A stretch of DNA of 64,000 bases, from assembly GCF_025717005.1 (NCBI RefSeq), contig NZ_JAOVZU010000004.1:310001-374000 (forward strand), in the 5' to 3' direction. How positions within the stretch are numbered: position 1 is the stretch's first letter; the number at the start of each line of letters is the position of its first letter. Under the pieces are notes generated by a model. It searched no databases. It saw only the letters and a list, made by a program, of their open reading frames with translations, and was not told the origin of the DNA. The position numbers and the translations under genes are program-made. The stretch is from Actinotalea endophytica. Its GTDB lineage: Bacteria > Actinomycetota > Actinomycetes > Actinomycetales > Cellulomonadaceae. This document shows, piece by piece, positions 39,921 to 49,314 of the stretch.

Positions 39921-40837
39921 GCGTCGTGGACCAGGTGCGCGAGGCCTCGGCGCCGAGCAGCGGCACCCGCCGCCGCACCGTCGGCTCGGGCGTCGACCAG
40001 GTGAGCCTCGGCTGGACGATCGCCGCGACGGCCGGCGTGGTCGTCGCGTCGATCTACTTCCTCGCCCCCGTGGTCTGGCTCGCGATCGCCAGCACGAAGT
40101 CGGGTTCGCAGCTGTTCACGACCCCCGGCTTCGCGCTGGCCGACTGGAACCTGTGGACCAACCTCGAGAACCTCTCCGCCTACGACGGCGGGATCTTCTG
40201 GCGATGGGCGATGAACTCGGTCATCTACTCGGTGGTCGGGTCGATCCTGACCACCCTGGTGTGCGCGGTGACCGGGTACGCGCTCGCGGTCTACCGGTTC
40301 CGCGGCCGGAAGGTGCTCATCGCGGTGGTGCTCGCCAGCATGCTCGTGCCGACCACCGTGCTGGCCCAGCCCACGTACGTGCTGCTGGTCAACCTCGGCC
40401 TGAACAACACGTACTGGGGCGTGCTGCTCCCGACCCTCACCTACCCGTTCGGGGTGCTGCTCGCCTGGATCTTCGCCCAGGACGCCGTGCCGCTCGAGCT
40501 CGTCGAGGCCGCCCGACTGGACGGCGCCGGCGAGGTGCGGATCTTCGCGACGCTCGGTCTGCGCCTGATGAGCAGCGGCCTGGTGACGATCCTGCTGTTC
40601 GCCTTCCTGGGCAGCTGGAACAACTACATGCTGCCGCTGCTGGTCCTCACCGACGCCGAACTGATGCCGCTCACGGTGGGCCTCACCGGATGGAACCAGG
40701 CGTCGATCACGATCCCGTCCCTGCAGATCCTCACCGTGGTCGGGTCGCTCCTGTCGATCGTCCCGATCGCTATCGTCTTCCTCACCCTCCAGCGCTTCTG
40801 GAGGTCCGGCCTGACCGCAGGCGGCCTGCGCGGGTGA
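39917..40837 (+). CDS. carbohydrate ABC transporter permease (MalG-type)
   Basis: A 306-residue second CUT1 permease. The EAA loop is ELVEAARLDGAGEVRIFATLGLRLM, and the C-terminus ends LQRFWRSGLTAGGLRG, the standard MalG-type ending. A GGAGGG ribosome site lies inside the end of the previous gene. It is followed after 10 nt by the GH95 gene, so import and fucosidase activity are co-expressed. Confidence 0.93.
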   Translation: MSVVDQVREASAPSSGTRRRTVGSGVDQVSLGWTIAATAGVVVASIYFLAPVVWLAIASTKSGSQLFTTPGFALADWNLWTNLENLSAYDGGIFWRWAMNSVIYSVVGSILTTLVCAVTGYALAVYRFRGRKVLIAVVLASMLVPTTVLAQPTYVLLVNLGLNNTYWGVLLPTLTYPFGVLLAWIFAQDAVPLELVEAARLDGAGEVRIFATLGLRLMSSGLVTILLFAFLGSWNNYMLPLLVLTDAELMPLTVGLTGWNQASITIPSLQILTVVGSLLSIVPIAIVFLTLQRFWRSGLTAGGLRG

Positions 40838-40847
40838 GGGCGATCGG

Positions 40848-43199
40848 TTGAGCACACTCGAGTACGACGGCGCCGCCGAGGAGTGGCTGCAGGCCCTTCC
40901 GCTGGGCAACGGCCGCCTCGGCGCGATGTGCTGGGGTGGCTCGCCGGCCCGCTTCGACCTCAACCACGAGGGCGTCTGGTCGGGGTCACCGCGCAGCGAG
41001 CGCCGTGGATCCGTGGTGAGCGCCGAACGAGCCCACGACCTGCTGGGCCGGGCGCGCCGGGCCGTCCTCGACCACCGACCGGCCGACGCGGTCGCGCCGC
41101 TCCAGGCCATGCAGTCCCGGTGGTCGCAGGCGTTCCTGCCGCTCGCCACGCTCTGGGTCGAGGACGACGGGCCGGACGTCGGCAGCCGGAGCCTCGACCT
41201 CGCGACCGGGCTGCACACCTGGGTGGCGAGCACGTCGCGGCACACGACCGCGGTACTCGACACAGCGGTGCTCGACACAGCGGTGCTCGACACAGCGGTG
41301 CTCGACACAGCAGCGTTCGACACAGCAGTGCTCGCCACCGGTGAGCACGATCACGGCGTGCTGGACGGCGGCGTGCTCGTCCACCGGGTGTGGGGCCCGG
41401 CCCGCGCACCCCGGCTCCACCTGGTGAGCCCACTGGTCGAGCTCGCCCGCCACGACGAGGCCGACGGCACGACGCTCGTGCTACGGGCGCCGAGCGACGT
41501 GGCCCCCGGCCACGAGCCGGAGGCGCCGGCCACGGAGCTCGGCGAGGACGCCGTCGTGGCCGCCGTCGTGGTGCGCCGGCGGCCGCTGCCCGACGGGTAC
41601 GTCGTCGTGCTCGCGGCCGAGACCACGTTCGCCGGCCCGGGGCGCCCGCTCGGCTCCGCGGACGACGCGCGGCGACGCGCCGCCCGGCGCGCCGCGGCAG
41701 CCCTGCGCGCCGACCCCGACGACCTGCTCCGCGAGCACGCGTCCCGGCACGCCGACGCGCTCGGCCGCAGCGGGATCGAGATCGGCCCACCGGTCGAGGG
41801 CACCGTCCCGGCACGCCTCGACCGCGCCCGGTCGGACGGACGCGGCGTGCCGACCGCCGACCCCGGTCTGGTCGCACTCCTCGTCCAGCACGCGCGCTAC
41901 CTGCTGTGGTCCTCGTCGAGGGACTGCCTGCTCCCCGCGACCCTCCAGGGCCTGTGGAACGACGACCTCAGACCGCCGTGGAGCTCGGCGTACACGCTGA
42001 ACATCAACCTCGAGATGGCGTACTGGCCCGCCGAGGTGCTCGGGCTGCCGACGACTCTCGCGCCGCTCGTCGAGCTGGTCCGCGCCCTCGCGGAGCACGG
42101 CCGCGACACCGCCCGGCGGCTCTACGACGCGCCCGGCTGGGTGGCGCACCACAACTCCGACGCGTGGGCGATGACCACGCCGGTCGGTGCCGGTCACGGT
42201 GATCCGAGCTGGGCGTTCTGGCCGTTCGGTGGCGTGTGGCTGCTGCGCGCGCTCGTGGAGCACGTGCGCTTCGGGTCGGCCGACGAGGACTTCGTCCCGA
42301 CCGTCCTGTGGCCGTTGCTGAGCGGTGCGGCGGAGTTCGTGCTCGCCTGGCTCGTGCCGCTGCCCGACGGAACCCTCGGCACCGTCCCGTCGACGTCGCC
42401 GGAGAACACCTACCGCGCGCCCGACGGCTCGGAGCAGTCCCTCACGGTGTCCTCCGCGCTCGATCTCGCCCTGACCAGGGACGTCCTCGGCTGGGTGGTC
42501 GAGCTCGGCGCCGACGACCCGATCACGGAACGAGCGCGCGCAGCGCTCACCCGGCTCCCGGCCCCGGGTCCGACCTCGGACGGTCGGATCCGCGAATGGC
42601 TCGAGGACGTCACCGAGGCCGACCCGCACCATCGCCACGTGAGCCACCTCTACCCGCTCTACCCCGGCGACACCGAGGTCGACGAGGACGCCGCGACGCG
42701 CACGCTCGAGGCACGCGGTGACGACTCGACCGGCTGGTCGCTCGCCTGGAAGATCGCGCTGTGGGCACGGCTGCACCGTCCGGACCGGGTCGATGCCCTG
42801 CTCGATCTCGTCTTCCGCGACGCGACGGCACTCGCGGGGCAGCACGCCGGCGGCCTGTACCCGAACCTCTTCGCGGCACACCCCCCGTTCCAGGTCGACG
42901 GCAACCTCGGGGTGGCCGCAGCGCTCGCGGAGTGCCTCGTGCAGAGCCACCGGGGTGAGATCGAGCTGTTGCCGGCGCTGCCGACGGCCCTGCGGGAGCG
43001 CGGGCGTGCCTGGGGCCTCGTGGCCCGACCGGGCATCGAGGTGGACCTCGAGTGGGTCGACGGCAGGCCCGCCTCGGTGTCCTTGCGGCCACGCCCCGGC
43101 GTCACCGGGCCGGTCAGGGTCCGGTTCGGCGGGACGACGGTCGTCGTGCGGCCCGACGCCGAGCTCCGGGGCCCAGGCCTGACCGTGACGGGACGCTGA
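40848..43199 (+). CDS. glycoside hydrolase family 95 alpha-L-fucosidase-type enzyme
   Basis: A 783-residue GH95 protein. It opens AAEEWLQALPLGNGRLGAM, the family N-terminal motif. The (alpha/alpha)6 barrel carries LQGLWNDDLRPPWSSAYTLNINLEMAYWP and HVSHLYPLYPGD; WKIALWARLH and FQVDGNLGVAAALAE follow. The family inverts alpha-1,2-fucosyl or in some members alpha-galactosyl links. No signal peptide is present, so it acts on imported material. The start is TTG at 40848 with GAGGG eight bases upstream. Residues ~135-164 are six tandem copies of a five-residue repeat (TAVLD-like), an unusual insert in the N-terminal beta-sandwich domain. Confidence 0.92.
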   Translation: MSTLEYDGAAEEWLQALPLGNGRLGAMCWGGSPARFDLNHEGVWSGSPRSERRGSVVSAERAHDLLGRARRAVLDHRPADAVAPLQAMQSRWSQAFLPLATLWVEDDGPDVGSRSLDLATGLHTWVASTSRHTTAVLDTAVLDTAVLDTAVLDTAAFDTAVLATGEHDHGVLDGGVLVHRVWGPARAPRLHLVSPLVELARHDEADGTTLVLRAPSDVAPGHEPEAPATELGEDAVVAAVVVRRRPLPDGYVVVLAAETTFAGPGRPLGSADDARRRAARRAAAALRADPDDLLREHASRHADALGRSGIEIGPPVEGTVPARLDRARSDGRGVPTADPGLVALLVQHARYLLWSSSRDCLLPATLQGLWNDDLRPPWSSAYTLNINLEMAYWPAEVLGLPTTLAPLVELVRALAEHGRDTARRLYDAPGWVAHHNSDAWAMTTPVGAGHGDPSWAFWPFGGVWLLRALVEHVRFGSADEDFVPTVLWPLLSGAAEFVLAWLVPLPDGTLGTVPSTSPENTYRAPDGSEQSLTVSSALDLALTRDVLGWVVELGADDPITERARAALTRLPAPGPTSDGRIREWLEDVTEADPHHRHVSHLYPLYPGDTEVDEDAATRTLEARGDDSTGWSLAWKIALWARLHRPDRVDALLDLVFRDATALAGQHAGGLYPNLFAAHPPFQVDGNLGVAAALAECLVQSHRGEIELLPALPTALRERGRAWGLVARPGIEVDLEWVDGRPASVSLRPRPGVTGPVRVRFGGTTVVVRPDAELRGPGLTVTGR
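41250..41339 (+). repeat. in-frame 15-bp minisatellite inside the GH95 gene
   Basis: Six head-to-tail 15-nt units (41250-41339). Units 2-4 are identical (GCGGTGCTCGACACA), unit 1 differs at one base, and units 5 and 6 are more diverged. They encode repeated AVLDT. Because 15 is divisible by three, copy-number change keeps the frame open. Confidence 0.95.
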
Positions 43200-43263
43200 T
43201 CCCGGCTCCGGGTTCGGCGGCGCCGTCGTGCCACGCGCAGCACCTCGCGGGTCGGGCTCGAGG

Positions 43264-44649
43264 TCAGGTCAGCGAGCCCAGAGCGGCGCGCAGCACCTCG
43301 CGTTCGTGCCACACGGGCAGGCGGAGGTGGTCGCGGTAGCCGCCGTAGGTGGAGAACCCCGGCCCCGCGACGAGCTTGATCCCGGCCCGCTTGGCCCGTT
43401 CGACCAGCGCCACGGCGTCGCCGCCGATGTCCACCCACAGGCCCGAGCCGCCGGCGATCGGCTCCCAGGTCCAGTCCGGCACCATCTCGCGGAGCGTGGC
43501 CGTGGTGCCCGCGAGCGCCTCGGTGAGCAGCGCCCGTCGCTGCGTCCGGGCGACCTCCGTCCGGGCGATCAGGTCGACCGCGAGCACCTGGTCCACCACC
43601 GAGGTGGCCAGGTCCACCGGCTTGCGCAGCTCGACCAGGCCGTGGATCCGGTCCGCGCTGGCCCTGATCCAGCCGATCCGGATCCCGCCCCAGAACAGCT
43701 TCGAGGCGCTGCCGATCGTGACGAGCAGCTCGGGGTCGACCAGGCGGGCCAGCGTCGGCGCCGCACTCCGGCCGGCGAGCGTCAGGTCGGAGGAGCACGC
43801 GTCCTCGATCGTCATCAGGCCGACGTCGTTGATCACCTCGGCCAGCCCGCGGCGCGCGGCCGAGGTCATCGTCCCGCCGGTGGGGTTGTGGATCGAGGTC
43901 TGGCAGTAGAGCAGCTCGGGCCCGTGGGTCGCGGCGCGGCGTACCCGGTCGGGGTCGAGGCCCCCGTCGACCATCGGCATCCCCTCGACGCGAGCGCCGG
44001 CGCCCCGCAGGGCCTCGAGCGCGCCACGGTACGTCGGCTCCTCGGTGAGCACCAGGTCGCCCGGACCGGCGAGACCGGTGATCGCGAGCCAGGTGGCCTC
44101 CTGGGCGCCGGAGGTCACCAGGATCTGGTCGGCCGACGTCGGCGTCCCGTCGGCGGTGAACCGATCGGCGATCGCCTGCCGCAACGCCGGAAGCCCGGCC
44201 GGGAAGTACCCGTCGGTGAGGAGGTAGCTGCCCATCCGATCGGTGATCGGGCGGGCCAGCACGTCGTACGTCACCGGCGACGCCGGCAGCGCCCCGGTCG
44301 ACAGGTCGATCACGCCCGTCGGTGTGTCGGTGAACGAGAAGAACCGCCCGCTCAGCTCCCGGTGCAGCCAGTGATGGGCCGACCTCACCCGTGAGCCGGA
44401 GCCGCGGTCGGTGGCCAGGTAGCCCTCGGCGGTCAGCGCCTCGTACGCGGCCGTCACGGTCCCCCGCGAGACGGTGAGCGCCTCGGCGAGGGTGCGCTGC
44501 GCGGGCAGCCCGGCACCGGGCGGGATCAGTCCGGCCCGGATCAGCTCGACCAGCGACCCCGACAGGTCACGGGCGAGCGTGCCGTCACCGGTGGCCCACT
44601 GCCCCAGGAGTCGGCTCAGCTCGCTCGCCGCGATCGTCGGGGCCGCCAC
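43264..44649 (-). CDS. MocR-type GntR regulator with PLP aminotransferase-like domain
   Basis: A 461-residue regulator. A GntR winged helix occupies about residues 28-95 (GLPAQRTLAEALTVSRGTVTAAYEALTAEGYL). It is fused to a fold-type I aminotransferase domain with HNPTGGTM, SSDLTLAG and the PLP lysine in GSASKLFWGGIRIGW. MocR proteins sense an amino compound or PLP itself and usually control a divergent gene, here the UPF0261/TIM-barrel pair. The GTG 44649 start follows AAGGTGGGG. The gene is convergent with GH95. Confidence 0.92.
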   Translation of the reverse strand: MAAPTIAASELSRLLGQWATGDGTLARDLSGSLVELIRAGLIPPGAGLPAQRTLAEALTVSRGTVTAAYEALTAEGYLATDRGSGSRVRSAHHWLHRELSGRFFSFTDTPTGVIDLSTGALPASPVTYDVLARPITDRMGSYLLTDGYFPAGLPALRQAIADRFTADGTPTSADQILVTSGAQEATWLAITGLAGPGDLVLTEEPTYRGALEALRGAGARVEGMPMVDGGLDPDRVRRAATHGPELLYCQTSIHNPTGGTMTSAARRGLAEVINDVGLMTIEDACSSDLTLAGRSAAPTLARLVDPELLVTIGSASKLFWGGIRIGWIRASADRIHGLVELRKPVDLATSVVDQVLAVDLIARTEVARTQRRALLTEALAGTTATLREMVPDWTWEPIAGGSGLWVDIGGDAVALVERAKRAGIKLVAGPGFSTYGGYRDHLRLPVWHEREVLRAALGSLT

Positions 44650-44792
44650 GGCCCCACCTTCGCAGCAACGCCGGGCGAGGAGAAGGGCCACCCTGGCCGG
44701 ATTGGCCCAGACGCGTCCCGGCGCACGTTCCTAGGGTCGGGGCATCGGGCCCCGATCCGGGGTCCGGCATCGACCGGACAAGGGTGAGGTCA
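44650..44792. promoter_or_regulatory. divergent MocR/UPF0261 control region
   Basis: 143 nt between the two starts. The GGCC-rich stretch around 44686-44708 contains the repeated element TGGCC/TTGGCC three times in both orientations. This is a candidate MocR site because these regulators bind short direct and inverted repeats. A TAGGGT box near 44732 could be a -10 for the plus-strand operon, but no matching -35 is evident. Confidence 0.35.
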
Positions 44793-46028
44793 ATGGCGAC
44801 CGTGGTTCTCCTGGGCACACTGGACACCAAGGGGACGGAGTACGGCTGGCTCAAGGAGCGGCTCGTCGAGGACGGCGTCGACGTGCTCGCCGTGGACGTC
44901 GGCTCCTTCTCCACGAGCCCGATGGCGGACGTGACCTCCGACGAGGTCATCGCGGCCGCCGGTGCCGACGCCGCGGGCCTGCGCGAGCGCCGCGACCGCG
45001 GCGAGATGATGGCCGTGATGGGCGCCGGCGCCGCCGTGGTCGTGCACCGGCTGCTCGACGAGGGTCGGCTGCACGGCCTGCTCGCGGTGGGCGGGTCGGG
45101 GGGCTCCTCGGTCGCCGCGCCGGCCATGCAGGCGCTGCCGATCGGCGTGCCGAAGGTGCTCGTGTCCACGATGGCCAGCGGTGACGTGAAGCCGTACGTC
45201 GGCGAGGTCGACGCGACGCTGATGTACTCGGTGGTCGACGTCGCGGGCATCAACTCCGTGTCCGCCGTGGTGCTGGGCAACGCCGCAGCCGCGGCCGCCG
45301 GGATGGCCAAGGCCTACCAGGACCGGGCCGCCGCTGCCGACGAGGCCGAGCACAAGCCCCTGATCGGCCTGACGATGTTCGGCGTCACGACCCCGGCCGC
45401 CAACGAGGCCCGCGAGCGGCTGACCGACCTCGGCTACGAGGTCCTGGTGTTCCACGCCACCGGCACCGGCGGGCGCGCGATGGAGAAGCTCGTGGCCTCC
45501 GGGATGCTCGCCGGCGTGTGCGACCTCACCACCACGGAGCTGTGCGACGACCTGGTGGGCGGCGTGCTGTCCGCCGGCCCGGACCGGCTGGAGATCGCCG
45601 GGACGCTCGGGCTGCCGCAGGTGGTCAGCCTCGGCGCGCTCGACATGGTCAACTTCGGCCCGCGGGACACCGTGCCGCCGCAGTTCGAGAGCCGGAACCT
45701 GTTCGTGCACAACCCCACGGTCACCCTGATGCGCACCACGACCGAGGAGATGGCCGAGCTCGGGCGCCGGATCGCGCGCAAGCTGGCCGCCGCGACCGGC
45801 CCGACGGAGCTGTTCGTCCCGCTGCGCGGGGTGAGCGCGATCGACGTCGACGGCGCGCCGTTCCGCGACGCCGACGCGGACGAGGCCCTGTTCGCGGCGC
45901 TCCGTGACGGCCTGGCCGGCACCGCCGTCGTGGTGCACGAGCTCGACCAGGCGATCAACGACCCCGGCTTCGGCACGAGCATGGCCGACGCCCTCGACCA
46001 CCACATCCGCAGTGTGAAGGAGAGCTGA
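44793..46028 (+). CDS. UPF0261 / Tm-1-like ATP-binding protein
   Basis: A 411-residue member of the UPF0261 family, homologous to the N-terminal ATP-binding half of the plant Tm-1 antiviral protein. Family blocks visible are [66 protein letters not shown] and [18 protein letters not shown]. The bacterial function is not established. The start is ATG 44793 with GAGG five bases before. It is immediately followed by the TIM-barrel gene (1 nt gap), so the pair represents the two Tm-1 domains as separate proteins, presumably forming a complex. Confidence 0.92.
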   Translation: MATVVLLGTLDTKGTEYGWLKERLVEDGVDVLAVDVGSFSTSPMADVTSDEVIAAAGADAAGLRERRDRGEMMAVMGAGAAVVVHRLLDEGRLHGLLAVGGSGGSSVAAPAMQALPIGVPKVLVSTMASGDVKPYVGEVDATLMYSVVDVAGINSVSAVVLGNAAAAAAGMAKAYQDRAAAADEAEHKPLIGLTMFGVTTPAANEARERLTDLGYEVLVFHATGTGGRAMEKLVASGMLAGVCDLTTTELCDDLVGGVLSAGPDRLEIAGTLGLPQVVSLGALDMVNFGPRDTVPPQFESRNLFVHNPTVTLMRTTTEEMAELGRRIARKLAAATGPTELFVPLRGVSAIDVDGAPFRDADADEALFAALRDGLAGTAVVVHELDQAINDPGFGTSMADALDHHIRSVKES

Positions 46029-46029
46029 G

Positions 46030-46851
46030 ATGAGCAGGCAAGAGATCCTCGCGCGGTTCCGCGCCCAGGTGGCGGCAGGCAAGCCGATCATCGGCGGCGG
46101 GGCCGGCACCGGGATCACGGCGAAGTCCGCGGAGGCCGGAGGCATCGACCTGCTGGTCATCTACAACTCGGGCCGGTTCCGGATGGCCGGGCGCGGGTCG
46201 CTGTCCGGCCTGCTCGCCTACGGCGACGCGAACGCGATCGTGATGGAGATGGCCAACGAGGTGCTGCCGGTGGTCAAGCACACCCCTGTGGTCGCCGGCG
46301 TGAACGGCACCGACCCGTTCCGGGTGATGCCGGTGTTCCTGCAGCAGGTGAAGGCCGCCGGGTTCGCGGGCGTGCAGAACTTCCCGACCGTCGGTCTCAT
46401 CGACGGTGTCTTCCGGGCGAACCTCGAGGAGACCGGGATGGGCTTCGGCCTCGAGATCGACATGATCCGGATGGCCCACGAGATGGACCTGCTGACCACG
46501 CCGTACGCGTTCGACCCCGAGCAGGGCGCCGAGCTGGCCGCGGCCGGCGCGGACATCCTGGTCCCGCACATGGGCCTGACCACGGCGGGCACCATCGGCG
46601 CCCACACGGCGCTGACCCTCGAGCAGGCTGCGGCCAAGGTCCAGGAGATCGCCGACGCGGCGAAGAAGGTCAACCCCGACATCCTGTGCCTGTGCCACGG
46701 CGGCCCGATCGCCGAGCCGCCCGACGCCCAGTACATCCTCGACCACACCGAGGGCATCGTCGGGTTCTACGGCGCGTCCTCGATCGAGCGGCTGCCCACC
46801 GAGGTCGGCATCCGCAAGCAGACCGAGGACTTCAAGGCCATCACGTTCTGA
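46030..46851 (+). CDS. TIM-barrel protein, PEP-hydrolase/phosphomutase-like (Tm-1 C-terminal domain type)
   Basis: A 273-residue protein with no signal peptide. It contains [76 protein letters not shown] and [11 protein letters not shown]. This is the set found in the TIM-barrel family annotated as phosphoenolpyruvate hydrolase-like and in the C-terminal half of Tm-1. The reaction is unknown. Gly-rich loops and a C-terminal [12 protein letters not shown] phosphate-grip loop suggest binding of a phosphorylated small acid. It is the second gene of the MocR-divergent operon. Confidence 0.88.
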   Translation: MSRQEILARFRAQVAAGKPIIGGGAGTGITAKSAEAGGIDLLVIYNSGRFRMAGRGSLSGLLAYGDANAIVMEMANEVLPVVKHTPVVAGVNGTDPFRVMPVFLQQVKAAGFAGVQNFPTVGLIDGVFRANLEETGMGFGLEIDMIRMAHEMDLLTTPYAFDPEQGAELAAAGADILVPHMGLTTAGTIGAHTALTLEQAAAKVQEIADAAKKVNPDILCLCHGGPIAEPPDAQYILDHTEGIVGFYGASSIERLPTEVGIRKQTEDFKAITF

Positions 46852-46897
46852 CCGACCGGCGCTGCTGACCGGCCGCCCGTCCCGGGCGACGGTCTCA

Positions 46898-46938
46898 CGG
46901 CACGCGGGGGCCTGGCTTCGGACCGCCCCCGCGTGCCG
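46898..46938 (+). terminator. strong terminator hairpin after the UPF0261/TIM-barrel operon
   Basis: A perfect 14-bp stem: CGGCACGCGGGGGC at 46898-46911 pairs with GCCCCCGCGTGCCG at 46925-46938 across a 13-nt loop. It lies 47 nt after the TIM-barrel stop. There is no T-tract; this form is common in high-GC actinobacteria. Confidence 0.7.
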
Positions 46939-47068
46939 CACCCCACCGAGCCGTACCGCGCCCCACCGAGCCCCGAGAGGCCGCGCGCCTCACCGGGCCG
47001 CCCAGCCCTGCCCGCGCGACGACAGGTCGCCCGGGGTCGATCCGCCCCGCTCCGAGGAAGGCACGTCC

Positions 47069-47638
47069 ATGTCCGACACCTCCGTCAAGCCCGACGCCGT
47101 GCAGATGAAGGAGACCATCCCGCTCTGGATCGCGATCACGATCACCGTCCTGCTGTCCGTGCCGTTCACGCTCTGGCTCGGCGAGTGGAACATGGCCGTC
47201 TGGGTCTCGTTCATCGTCTGGGCGGAGTACTTCGCCCTGGGCGCGAAGCCGTCGGCGGCGAAGACGATCCTGCCGGCGTTCGGCTACTCCGCCCTGCTCA
47301 CCGGCCTGTCCCTGGCGCTGATCCCCTACCTGGACTTCCTGCCGAGCATCCACACCCCCGGTGACCTCGCGGTCATGGTCGCCCTCGTGATCGGGGTCGG
47401 CTTCATGGTCTACTCGATGCGCTGGGCGAAGGTCTTCCAGGACGGCTCGCTGCCGTTCTTCAACGGCATCTCGATGGTGCTCGCCGTCTACTTCACCGGC
47501 AGCTACCCGCCGATCGTCGACGGCGCCGCAGCCGCCGTCTGGGCTGCCGTGTGGGTCGTCGTTCTCGGCGCGTTCGGCGTGCTGCTCGCGCTGTTCAACC
47601 TCTGGATCACGTTCCCGCGCGCGGTCCCGGCGGACTGA
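47069..47638 (+). CDS. DUF1097-like small membrane protein
   Basis: A 189-residue protein with about five or six transmembrane segments (for example IPLWIAITITVLLSVPFTLWLG and AAAAVWAAVWVVVLGAFGVLLALFNLWITFP). It resembles the DUF1097 membrane family, whose function is not known. It has its own GAGGAAGG ribosome site. It lies 130 nt after the terminator hairpin, so it is probably transcribed separately from the MocR-controlled pair, though in the same direction. A channel or carrier role is possible but unsupported. Confidence 0.75.
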   Translation: MSDTSVKPDAVQMKETIPLWIAITITVLLSVPFTLWLGEWNMAVWVSFIVWAEYFALGAKPSAAKTILPAFGYSALLTGLSLALIPYLDFLPSIHTPGDLAVMVALVIGVGFMVYSMRWAKVFQDGSLPFFNGISMVLAVYFTGSYPPIVDGAAAAVWAAVWVVVLGAFGVLLALFNLWITFPRAVPAD

Positions 47639-47646
47639 CGCACGCG

Positions 47647-47679
47647 GGCCCGGGCCGCGCCGTCGGCGTGGCCCGGGCC
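47647..47679. terminator. bidirectional terminator between convergent genes
   Basis: Two copies of the self-complementary GGCCCGGGCC (47647-47656 and 47670-47679) form a 10-bp stem around 13 nt. They sit between the stops of the DUF1097-like gene and the exporter gene. It can serve both strands. Confidence 0.65.
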
Positions 47680-47693
47680 GGTCCGTCCGCGCG

Positions 47694-49277
47694 TCACACC
47701 GTGGTGTCGACCAGCTCCGGGTTCCGGATCCCCGCCGGGGCGGTGTCCGACAGCGGCCGTGCCTGGATGAACAGCGCGAGCACCGCCCCGGCGAGCACGA
47801 TCGGCACCGCGTACAGGTAGATCGGCGGCAGCGCGCCGGCGAAGGCGTCGGCGATCGCCGACTGCACCGGCGCGGGCAGGCCGGCGAGCACCTCGGGCGT
47901 GAGCGAGCTGACCCCGCCGCCCGCGCCGACGGACTGCCCGCCGAGCGGCCCCTCGGCCACCTGGGTGGTGAGCCGGTTGACGAAGATCGAACCGAACACC
48001 GCGATGCCGAGCGAGGCGCCGATCTGCCGGAAGTAGTTCTGCGCCGACGTCGCCGCGCCCATCACGGCGTGCGGGACGCTGTTCTGCACGATCAGCGTGA
48101 GGTTCTGCATCGCGCCACCGACACCCATGCCGAGCACGAGCATCGCGAGGGCCAGCATCCAGTACGGCGTGCCGACCCCGATCCGGGACAGGAGCGCGAG
48201 GCCGGCCGCGGCCACCACCGCGCCGACCACCGGGTAGATGCGGTAGCGGCCGGTGCTGGTGATCAGCCGCCCGGTGATGATCGAGGTGGTCAGCATGCCG
48301 ACGACCATCGGGATCATCATCAGGCCGGACATCGTCGCGTTCACCTGCTCGACCATCTGCAGGTAGGTGGGCAGGTAGGCGACGGTGGCGAACATACCGA
48401 TGCCGATCGTCACGCCGGCCGCGGCCGGGAAGACGAAGTTGCGTTCGCGGAACAGCGCCAGCGGGATGATCGGGTGCTCGGCACGGCGCTCGACCTGAAC
48501 GAAGGCATAGCCCGTCACGACGATCAGGGCGGCGAGCGCGAGGATCTGCGGGCTCGCCCAGTCGTAGGTCGTGCCGGCCCAGCTGGTGAGCAGCACGGCG
48601 GCGGAGGAGAACAGGGCGAGCAGGGTCGTGCCCGCGTAGTCCAGCCGCGGGCGGGCGCCGGTCGGCTTGTGCAGGTGCAGGGTCACCAGCACCGTGGCGA
48701 ACGCGGCGAGGCCGAGCGGCAGGTTGATGTAGAACACCCAGCGCCAGCCGATGTTGTCGGTCAGGTACCCGCCGATCAGCGGCCCGGCGATCGAGGCGAG
48801 GCCGAAGACGCTGCCCATCAGGCCGGCGTACCGACCTCGCTGCCGCGGCGGGATGATGTCGCCGACGATGGCCTGGGCGCCGATCATCAGCCCGCCGCCG
48901 CCGATGCCCTGCAGGGCGCGGAACGCGATCAGCTCGCCCATCGACTGCGCGGCACCCGACAGGGCCGAGCCGACCAGGAACACCGCGATCGCGAACAGGA
49001 AGATCGGCTTGCGGCCGAACAGGTCGCCGATCTTGCCGTAGATGGGCAGGCCGATCGTGCTCGCCAGCAGGTAGGCGGTGACGACCCAGGACAGGTGCTC
49101 GAGCCCGTTGAGCTCGCCGACGATGGTCGGCAGCGCGGTCGCGACGATGGTCTGGTCCAGCGCGGCGAGCAGCATCGCGAGCATGAGACCGACGAAGGTC
49201 CAGGCGAACTGCCGCTTGTTGCGGGCGACGTCCTCGGGGTCGGGGAACGCGCCCGGGCCCTGGTTGGGCTGACTCAT
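47694..49277 (-). CDS. DHA2-family MFS drug exporter (EmrB/QacA type, 14 TM)
   Basis: A 527-residue proton-driven exporter. Motif A GKIGDLFGRKPIF follows helix 2. Motif C-like GPLIGGYLTDNIGWRWVFYINLPLG around helix 5 marks drug/H+ antiporters, and LDQTIVATALPTIVGEL in helix 1 is the DHA2 signature. A GGAGGAG ribosome site precedes ATG 49277. It is divergent from a MarR repressor with an inverted-repeat operator between them, the usual arrangement for drug-induced efflux. The substrate spectrum cannot be told. Confidence 0.93.
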   Translation of the reverse strand: MSQPNQGPGAFPDPEDVARNKRQFAWTFVGLMLAMLLAALDQTIVATALPTIVGELNGLEHLSWVVTAYLLASTIGLPIYGKIGDLFGRKPIFLFAIAVFLVGSALSGAAQSMGELIAFRALQGIGGGGLMIGAQAIVGDIIPPRQRGRYAGLMGSVFGLASIAGPLIGGYLTDNIGWRWVFYINLPLGLAAFATVLVTLHLHKPTGARPRLDYAGTTLLALFSSAAVLLTSWAGTTYDWASPQILALAALIVVTGYAFVQVERRAEHPIIPLALFRERNFVFPAAAGVTIGIGMFATVAYLPTYLQMVEQVNATMSGLMMIPMVVGMLTTSIITGRLITSTGRYRIYPVVGAVVAAAGLALLSRIGVGTPYWMLALAMLVLGMGVGGAMQNLTLIVQNSVPHAVMGAATSAQNYFRQIGASLGIAVFGSIFVNRLTTQVAEGPLGGQSVGAGGGVSSLTPEVLAGLPAPVQSAIADAFAGALPPIYLYAVPIVLAGAVLALFIQARPLSDTAPAGIRNPELVDTTV

Positions 49278-49314
49278 GGATGGGACTCCTCCGGGGGCGG
49301 CAACCCGCCTCATC

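Noticed and set aside
41250-41339. CRISPR-like tandem repeat
   Set aside because: Units are head-to-tail without unique spacers, are in frame and encode a repeated pentapeptide in a glycosidase; no cas gene nearby.
46898-46938. Attachment site or integration scar
   Set aside because: It is a perfect inverted repeat following a gene end with no nearby tRNA or integrase; a terminator explains it.
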